Translations under genes and position numbers: made by a program
Source of the DNA: Corythucha ciliata
Lineage: Eukaryota > Arthropoda > Insecta > Hemiptera > Tingidae
Direction of reading: 5' to 3'
Length of the DNA: 64,000 nucleotides
Assembly (NCBI GenBank): GCA_038030265.1
Contig: CM075939.1
Location: 17,527,253-17,591,252, forward strand
The notes under the pieces: generated by a model
What the model saw: only the letters and a program-made list of their open reading frames with translations
What the model was told of the DNA's origin: nothing
Database searches by the model: none
Part shown: positions 56,831 through 64,000 of the stretch, piece after piece
How positions within the stretch are numbered: position 1 is the stretch's first letter
How the letters are laid out: every line of letters begins with the position of its first letter

Positions 56831-57199
56831 GATTAAAATCGAATATATGTACCTAGTTATAATATCATGAGAGTAGAAAAGAGAATAATTAACTTTCGGA
56901 TGTAATGGTTTATTGAGGGGCTTAATTTTTAGTTATTGGCAGGGGGGAGGGGTCCTATACATACAGAGTGTTTAAAAGTGGGAAAATGCATGTTGATGTT
57001 TAAGTTAAAAATAGGAATATTGACTTTGTATTTTTTTCATATAAAAAGATAAATCTCGATAAATGACTTGGTAGATAGGGGGGGGGGGTAATGCTGATGA
57101 TTTTCGCCAATTTTTCTACAAAAAAAGGTAATGTCGGAAAGAAACAACGAAGAATGGTGATAAAATGCGTGAATAACGTAGTAATTATTTCATAATAAG

Positions 57200-57560
57200 G
57201 GGTCAAAGGAGCGATTTTTCTTGGGTCTCAATCGGGTGAAGCAGATGTTGGTGGTATCGCAAGACCAGTCTTGCGAGAACACGGCCTACGGTCCTGCTCA
57301 TCACTTTAGGGTGACCAGGCGTCCCACTTTCCCCGGACAAGTCCTACTTTTTAGAGCGTCTGTTCCGGGGAGAAGTCAAAATAGTCCTCGTTATTGTCCT
57401 ACTTTTCGGTCTCAACTTGTATCGTCGAATCCCAACACCTTTCACTTTCAAACTGAGGGGCTCAGCATCTGACACTCACCCCACAAACTAAAACAACAAC
57501 AATTATTGGAAAATCACGCGTGTTTGCCACTTTACAAAACCAAAGTTCGTCATTTCAACT
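57200..57560. repeat. Short transposon-like segment
   Basis: The segment 'gggtgaccaggcgtcccact' to about 57410 has the look of a dispersed transposon-derived repeat. No usable frame or end was seen. Confidence 0.3.
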
Positions 57561-58420
57561 CTGCCAACCCTATTTTACCGAATTTTGTTCTTTCAAAACG
57601 AAATGCTGCGAATTCGTCTAGCTCAAATCCCAATTTTGTAGTCCCAATTTTCTATTTCAAAACCCCAATTTCGTAGGTTTCCTATTTTAAAAACCAGTTA
57701 TATTGACTTTTGCTTATTCAAACCCCGATTTTGTGGACTGGGCAGTGGGCACCTATAAAAGCGAATTTCGGTTAGCTCTGCTCTTTATAAAATCAGATTA
57801 ACAGGTTCGGTTAGTTCGACATAATAACTTGGCAAAAAACAAAAGAAGAAAAAACCAATGTTGTGATTTTGGCTTTTTCAAAGACCATTTTCGCTCTTCC
57901 ATAAACAAAAAATGTTTCAAATTTGGCACCTTGAAAACCAAAGTTCATGAATTTATGTAATTTTCATCCCCAATTTCGTGGATTTTCACGCTTGTAAAAC
58001 CCGAATTTCGTGAGTTCTGCTCATTTTGAAACCAATTTTTGTGAGTTTTGCTCTGTCACAACCCAAATTTGTGGACTGGGTTGTGGGTTCCTATAAAACC
58101 AATTTTCAGGGACTTGGTTCCTTTAAAACCTGTTTCAAATTTGGAACTTGAAAACCAAATTTCATGAATTTTGTAATTTTCGATCCCCATTTCGCGGATT
58201 TTCACGATTTTAAAAACCAAGTTTCATGGGTTTCGCTCCTACTGAGATCAGTTTTGCAGATTAACTGGCTTAAGTCATAAGTCAGTTTTGCACTTTCAAA
58301 AACCTAATTCCCGAATTTGGTTTATTCAAAACCCAAATTTCGTCATTATTGTCCCTACACAACTTTTGCGGACTTTCACTCTTTCAAAATACAATCTTGC
58401 GGGTTTGATTCATTCAAGCT
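57560..58420. repeat. Minisatellite of AAACCCAAATTTCGTG units
   Basis: About twenty degenerate units of about 40-45 bp ('ttcaaaacccaaatttcgt', 'gtgagttttgctc', 'cctataaaaccaattttc'). Opposite orientation to 49390-49860. Confidence 0.65.
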
Positions 58421-59505
58421 AGAAACAATTTTAAGTTAAAATCTTTAACATTAAACTGATCAACGATTAGTATATCTCACGCGAGATAGTCAAAACTTAA
58501 AATCCTCACTTTTAAGGAAAGGGCGTCCTTCGAAAGAAGGCATTATCATACTTTTTAGAGCAGACAAAATTTGCTTTATTTTGAGGCAAAGTAGAGATCT
58601 GTAAGTCCAATTGATCCCAATTAAGGTAGGTACGCCCCTTCAAATATTCGTAATTTTGCCCAAAAATTGAGAATTTTAGTTTTGACCGTCTCGCGTGAGA
58701 TATACCGGGTACGTAGAATTCCGTGATCCTACGAAGAATTCCGGGGAGACGAAGTTGTAACGAATTTGATCAGTTTCAATTTAAGCAAAAATATTAGGGC
58801 TCTTAAAATGGAGGGGGGGATAACTTATTTTCGTTTTTTTTTTTTTTTTTTTCAGGTTAACTGGTGAACTACTGGAGCTACAGAGCTTCGCATGGGCTCG
58901 AAATTTAGCACATTTGGTCTAATTTCATAAGTATAATAGTGACCTTTTTCGTAGAATACATGTTTAGGGAGATATACGCCAAAATCCTAAAGAACTCCGA
59001 CAATATCGAGGTTTTTCGAGCACCCTGAAGTTATCACTGGGTTTTCGAAGCTGCAAACTTGGTTTTACACGAGTAGTATCTCCCCTGGCAACACACTAAA
59101 AATTCAGATTTACCAGATTTTTGCGATCATCGATGTCTAAAGTGACTGGCCAGCTGTGAATAGTGCAACTCTGCCATACTTGTCTGAGAAATAAGTACCG
59201 GTTTCGGTAGTTCTCAGGGAAGCCACCAGATATCGTCTCCCTTATAGCTACAATCGCCAATAACGTAAATTGAAACAGTGATTAATGCAAAGTCATATCG
59301 ATTACAAGTTGCGTCACTCCACTCCCTCACGCCCTAAATCAGCAGTCTCAAATAAATTTCTCATTTTTGATCCCAGAAGAGCGCACTGCGTTCTTTACTT
59401 TATTCAAGTTCAGTTTACATGGTTCCTTTATTTTAGCTCTTTGTGAACTGCAGAGCAGAAATTATATAGTTTGAAGATCGGCATCGTACTGAAGGCTACT
59501 TATTC
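58420..59505. other. Unassigned stretch
   Basis: Includes the inverted pair 'tatatctcacgcgag' / 'ctcgcgtgagatata' (58471 and 58687), so a foldback of about 230 bp is likely. A poly-T tract lies at 58837-58853. No exon is supported. Confidence 0.4.
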
Positions 59506-59510
59506 GGGGT

Positions 59511-59684
59511 GTGAGAGTCGGATTCCCCCCACCACCACCCAAAGAAGCTGTAAAATTGGGCGTTCTTCTTCCTGACGTGTCCCTTCGTTACAGTTTCAAT
59601 GAACACCTCGTCAATACGATCATAACATTAAAACTAAATGCTGTGAAAGACGCAGGATCAATGCTGCAAAGCACTCCAGGTTTG
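59511..59684 (+). CDS. Possible exon of an ANF-receptor-like ligand-binding domain
   Basis: The frame reads KEAVKLGVLLPDVSLRYSFN, then HLVNTIITLKLNAVKDAGSML and STPG before a possible donor CCAG|GTTTGA (exon end about 59685). The pattern 'KLGVLLP...F...V..AI.LA...V' resembles the N-terminal strand-helix of ANF-type ligand-binding domains (receptor guanylate cyclases and ionotropic receptors). No neighbouring exons were found to 64000. It may be coincidence. Confidence 0.3.
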
Positions 59685-59939
59685 AAGTACTGAAGTAGTT
59701 CTGCATGTTGAAAGGATGATTAGGTTAAGGAGTTAGTAGACCCATCAAACCGGAACACCCGTTGTGATGATGGTTACGATTCGATTAAGGGGGGGGGGGG
59801 CTACCTGTGCAACAAATTAAACGTTTTTTTATTTATTTCACGAATCTTCAAAGAATTTTAATAACTAGATAGGTACCTACTTATTATTGTCAGAACATGA
59901 CATTTATTGTATAGTAAGTCTAAGTTCCCTGGTTGTAAG

Positions 59940-60115
59940 GCCTCGTTCACAACCTGTCTGTCAACCCGTGGACGTGCTTCTGCGGAAGTTTCAGTCTGTG
60001 GAAGTGTGGAGCCTGTGAAACGTATGGAAATGCTTATTTTTAAATGCTTATATGGTTTGGTTGCATAGACTCCATACACGCTTGGGACATGCAGAACTTA
60101 TGAACGTGGTCTAAT
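59940..60115. mobile_element. Decayed MITE of the GTTCACAAGCT family
   Basis: 'ggcctcgttcacaacctgtc' and 'gcatagactccatacacg...agaacttatgaacgtgg' match the 54581-54716 MITE loosely and in order. Confidence 0.5.
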
Positions 60116-60177
60116 AAATGTTTTTTAAGTTACTGCAGCTCATTTCACTAAAATTGAATTTAAAAATAGTAATTATA

Positions 60178-60754
60178 CAGTGTGGAAGGAGATAAGTGTG
60201 ACAAAAAAAAATTGGGTGAAAATAGACCTCATTTGCGACCGAAATCACCCTATACCATGGTCCGAAAATCAAAACCCATCGAGATATGATTTTTCTAACG
60301 CTTTTTCATGACTTACTTACATCACTTTTTTCAACTAAATGCGAGAAAATGCTTTCAATTTGCATTTTTGCAACTTTTGGTGATGGATTCGGAAAGAGCA
60401 CCCTATTTCCAGTCAGGATAAGCCATTTGCGGTGGATATTAACTATTTTATGTGGCCCTGTTAAGGGTGCATAACATAGTTAACGTCTGTCGAAAATGGC
60501 TAATCCTGACAGAAAGTAGTGAACTCTTTCCGAATCCATCACCAAAAGTTGCTAAAATTCAAATTGAATGCGAGTTTCTCGCCAATAGTTATATATATGT
60601 ATATATGTATATATGTGTAAGCCTTAAAAATCGTTTGAAAAATCATATCTAGAAGGGTTTTGATTTTCGGACCATGGTGTGTATGGTGATTTCGGTCGCA
60701 AATGAGGTCTACTTTCATCCACTAATTTGTCCGTGCTTGATTCGGAACACTCTG
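60178..60754. mobile_element. 577-bp palindromic element
   Basis: The left half ('gacctcatttgcgaccgaaatcacc') is the reverse complement of the right half ('ggtgatttcggtcgcaaatgaggtc'). Outer ends are cagtgtgga / ttcggaacactctg and the centre is near 60460. A (TATATG)n run at 60590-60616 sits in the right arm only. Confidence 0.75.
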
Positions 60755-60759
60755 CATAA

Positions 60760-63450
60760 AAATGGTCACTGTGGACGAGTCGACAGTGTCCGATCACGTA
60801 TCCCTAGGTGTTTAAACCGCATCTACCGTATACATAAGTTCCTAAAATGAAACAAAGTGATAATTACAAATTTTTAACAAATTTGGGAGCGGAAGCCCCT
60901 CGGGGAAAAGTTAAAAACCTACGCCCTTTCATGAAAGCTTGTTCGTAATTGAATAAAGTAAGAATTGCAGCACCTTCTGTCGGGATCGATTTTCCCAAAA
61001 TGCTTCAGGACCGTGTCTTATCAAAAGCGACGTGACTTGTAATCCATATGACTTTGGAATAATGCATCATTATTACGAGATTTTAAAGTAATAGGGGTAT
61101 TCATGCTCAGAAGTTTAACATATGTTATCGACGTAAACTCTGTTATTTCGTGTTTTTTTTTTGTTCAGTTTCTCCGTTTCTATGGAATACACTCATCTGT
61201 TCGGAATTTAGCATTTAACAAATACATGGTTTAACATTTTGCATGAATACCCCTAATATTCACGAAAAAAATCGAGAAGAGATATGCATGTACCAACCAA
61301 TCCGGCAATTTTCTTACTCGCTTGACCGTGGAAAGTGGTCTAGTATTTGGCAATCGGACCGAGATCTCGAAAATATATTTTTTTCTTTCTTCTCGTCCCT
61401 CTGCCTGTCACTCCTGAATAAAAAGGATCGGGTGGAAGGGAAAATTAACGAGAGCAGAGAAATAAAAGAAACCAATAAAAGGGGTAGAGTGGGGGATCTT
61501 TATCTTTTTGCGTTCTGAAGGTGAAAAAATAATTCAGTTGTATTAATGGCAATACTGAGTCTGGTGGAAGTTAAGATTTTTTTTTATCGATCCCCTCTCC
61601 CGTAGACTTGTCTACTTATTCATTCTAAGAGAAAACTAGCTTAAAATTAACAATAAATGGACTATAAATCGACATAATTGGAATTTTAGAACAAAAAATG
61701 GGGGTATATACTATACCTACACGTACGCACTGCAAAATATTTGGCAAATATATGGCTCCGGATCATACTTAATCATACTTAATTCAGAGGGTACGGGTGG
61801 AAATGAACAGATCTGGAACAGAACTTGCTCTTCATCCTGCTGATGTCTGGGAAGACAATCAGGTATCATTTTTTGTGAAACTCTTCCTTAAAAAACAAAA
61901 TTCGTGAGTTCGCATTAGCTTCATAATATTGCCCTTTCACAGGGTGTGTTCCTCTATACAAAATGTTCGGGAGTTCCTGAACTCCAGAATCTAACGATCA
62001 CACCTACTCGATTTTGTGCTTCGCCTTGAAAACCTTGGCTCAGGTTGATTTCAAAGAGCGTAAGTGACGAAGCTCCCTCACATAGCCTCGGCAAATCACT
62101 CATGAAAAATACAACATTGAATAAAGAAGGGGGCGAGTTTTCAATGTCTTCATCATTGGGAGGGGGAGACAGTGTTTCAGGTCTTGAGTTAAACTGCGAA
62201 ATGGTTTGTTGTTATTTCTAAAGAAGAAGAAGAAGAGGAGGGAGGACCTGCACGGAGTAGCAACCGAACTAAAAAAAATGAGGAGTTAGAGAATGATTAT
62301 GGAGTTATTTTGGATGCCATAAATATAATTATATTGCGTCTCCTGCGGCAGTGTCATTCTCGTACGGTCATCTCCCAAATTTATATACTACTGTGTGTAT
62401 TCCTCTCCTGATCCTGAACGTCTAATAAAATAGCTGCTTGTGCTTATATAGACCTGAACAATCGAAGGGTCGTGAAAACAGCAGATAACGGCATACTCAA
62501 ATGCTACTCTACTCCACTCAGTGAAACTGCGATCCTTGGATAATTCCTAATTAAAGGGAATTTTTCCTCGCTCCAATTCAAAATGAACTACTTTGACAAA
62601 GTTGAAAGATAAAACTTCTGTGTGTGTTCCCCTTGGATAATACAAACTGTCAGTAGTTGTGCATGCTGTCCTAATCCTACCTGTACATCTCGTTCTAAGA
62701 GTGCAACTTTTAAAGTCACGTTCTCCTGGACTTCTAACTTCTCTAGGCTACTTCGGGTTGGCGTTTCAAAACGCTTTTCCCCTCCTCTTTAACTCAGCTA
62801 AGAGGATACTAAAATGTTACAAGGACTGGAGGAATAATTGAGAAAAAAAAGCGCTTATATTTTGATTATCCCCCTTTTTTAACACAATAAAAAGTTTACG
62901 ATGGGAAGACTTATTAAGTACATTCTCACCTTTAAAAAGAATTAAGTAGCGCGAAACGATGAATGAATGATGAAAAAAGGTTCGAAAGGACTGAGCGAAC
63001 TTCGTGGCTCTGTTAATGACAAAGGATCTGTGAGTAACGTTTTTCCCACTGGGTAAAACAATTGAAAGCTTAGGAAGGAGAGGAAGTGAGTCCTCAAAGG
63101 TTTGAATTTGTATGGTGGTGCATTGTGGTTAGTCGCCCGTCCAAAGGGGCGATTTTTTTTCCCCCGAAAAATTGGCATGCTCACATAATACTTCTAAGAC
63201 TATACCATTATACACGTTTAAGGTTTTAGACCAGGTGGGGCCACAAAGTTTTCCCTGTCTTTCTTAGTGCGGGTGTCAGTGGTAAATTACCATGTTTAGT
63301 AGTGGATTTTTGTCTTCATAAGTGGAACATTACATTCTCTGCCTAAATGCTATAGAAGAATGAAAGTGCAGGGGAGGCGAGGAAGAAAGAAATGAGCTAA
63401 AGTCAGGTTAGAGCGGTGTGGAACGACCCGTCGCTCCTCGGCCCCGCAGA
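60760..63450. other. Intergenic stretch, nothing firm
   Basis: No exons, element ends or arrays that I can support. A phrase 'gggtacgggtggaaatg' (about 61787) recalls the 30068-30210 hairpin. Otherwise A/T-rich sequence with (AGA)n near 62220-62240. Confidence 0.4.
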
Positions 63451-63520
63451 CCTCTACGATTGTCTTCACCAAATATGTGTATGAAAGGTGTTGTCTCCAC
63501 ACGTGTTTATTTTATTTTAC

Positions 63521-63564
63521 AACCAGAACCGGTTTTCTGCCTACTTTGAGGCCATCCTCAGAGT
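63521..63564 (-). ncRNA. Hammerhead-like motif, antisense arm of copy 2
   Basis: On the - strand: CTGAGGA, stem II, GAAA, ACCGGT, TC, TGGTT. The first stem I strand has changed (ATACT instead of AACCA), so stem I no longer pairs. Confidence 0.4.
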
Positions 63565-63631
63565 ATCAGTTTTAACATCGGACGATGTTAAAAATCGGAC
63601 GAGGTGCTCTGCACTCAAAAGCTTCTTTAAG

Positions 63632-63675
63632 AACCACTGAGGATGGCCAAAGTAGGCAGAAAACCGGTTCTGGTT
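63632..63675 (+). ncRNA. Hammerhead-like motif, sense arm of copy 2
   Basis: AACCA, CTGAGGA, shortened stem II (TGGCC...GGCA), GAAA, ACCGGT, TC, TGGTT: an intact core with 5-bp stem I directly next to the conserved boxes. Confidence 0.55.
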
Positions 63676-64000
63676 GTAAAATAAAATAAACACGTGTGGA
63701 GACAACATCATTCATACACATATTTGTCACAACGCAAACCACACCGCCGTCAAGAAATGTTGATTGTCTTCACTATTCACGGCTGCTCCAATGGCGCGCT
63801 ATGAAATCATTTGTTCAATTAGAACGATAGTGGTTGCGGGAAGGGACGGGAAATGAAAAGTCCCGTCAATTTTGTGTGTGGGAGTCTGAGTTCCCGTCCC
63901 AGTTTCATTTTTGTTTACCGTAATCGTACTGTGTCTATTTGGATGAGTAAACAGCGCTAACGTCAGTTCCTTCAAATTAGTCTACAGTAATTAGTTTGTG

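Larger units (their letters stand above)
63470..63761. mobile_element. 292-bp hairpin retroelement with 12-bp TSD, copy 2
   Basis: Flanked by GATTGTCTTCAC (63458-63469 and 63762-63773). Same arms as 10574-10894 but reversed, so the one-sided extension (acaacgcaaaccacaccgcc...) is on the right. Hammerhead-like motifs lie on both arms. Confidence 0.85.

Overview
This is a nuclear window from an animal, most likely an arthropod. The evidence is intron-split genes with GT-AG splice sites, an A+T-rich background and dense transposon debris that includes Penelope-like, Jockey-type, Ty3/gypsy-like, hAT-like and many foldback/MITE elements. I cannot name the species from sequence alone; a hemipteran-like insect is a guess.

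Three host genes are well supported. (1) A Corin-type transmembrane serine protease lies on the + strand (3082-14308, 15 coding exons found, 5' end missing). Its layout is a proline-rich cytoplasmic tail, one TM helix, a Frizzled CRD, two LDLa repeats, an SRCR domain and a trypsin domain with an intact catalytic triad. (2) A 1-acyl-glycerol-3-phosphate acyltransferase lies on the - strand (21614-20197, five exons, 271 aa, apparently complete, with one GC-AG intron). (3) A short/branched-chain acyl-CoA dehydrogenase lies on the + strand (34074-35673, five exons, complete except for the extreme N-terminus). Two weaker exon candidates are an ANF-receptor-like exon at 59511-59684 (+) and an unidentified terminal exon at 53122-53439 (-). 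There is one tRNA-like gene with anticodon GGT (39022-38948, -). These genes are unrelated metabolically and show no operon-like organisation.

Most of the rest is repeats, often nested. From left to right: degenerate tandem arrays (1-1290); a 2-kb foldback in Corin intron 3; a minisatellite, a small hairpin retroelement and a CCGGTT-array element in the 4-kb Corin intron 12; LINE and gypsy fragments (18.9-24.9 kb); a Penelope-like element with two direct pseudo-LTRs and a 12-bp target duplication (25381-28493), inserted in a repeat whose uninterrupted copy lies at 28.85-29.2 kb; a deleted Jockey-like LINE (31.1-32.2 kb); a gypsy-type element with 209-bp LTRs and a 5-bp TSD, one LTR being split by a 1.3-kb hAT-like insertion with an 8-bp TSD (36.2-38.8 kb); a second Penelope copy with an inverted head (39.2-40.8 kb); a foldback element split by a 2-kb CCGGTT element that itself carries a MITE (44.5-47.2 kb); a TIR element (48.4-49.4 kb); more minisatellites and MITEs; and a second copy of the small hairpin retroelement (63.5 kb).

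The most interesting signal is a set of hammerhead-ribozyme-like motifs. The small hairpin elements (10.57 kb and 63.47 kb) carry the motif on both strands, with a consensus-compatible CTGAGGA box, a GAAA box and a palindromic stem III. The Penelope pseudo-LTRs carry the same layout with the first box changed to TTGAAAA, which swaps the C3-G8 core pair for U3-A8. Together with matching 11-12 bp target duplications, this suggests that the small hairpins are Penelope-related, ribozyme-bearing non-autonomous retroelements.
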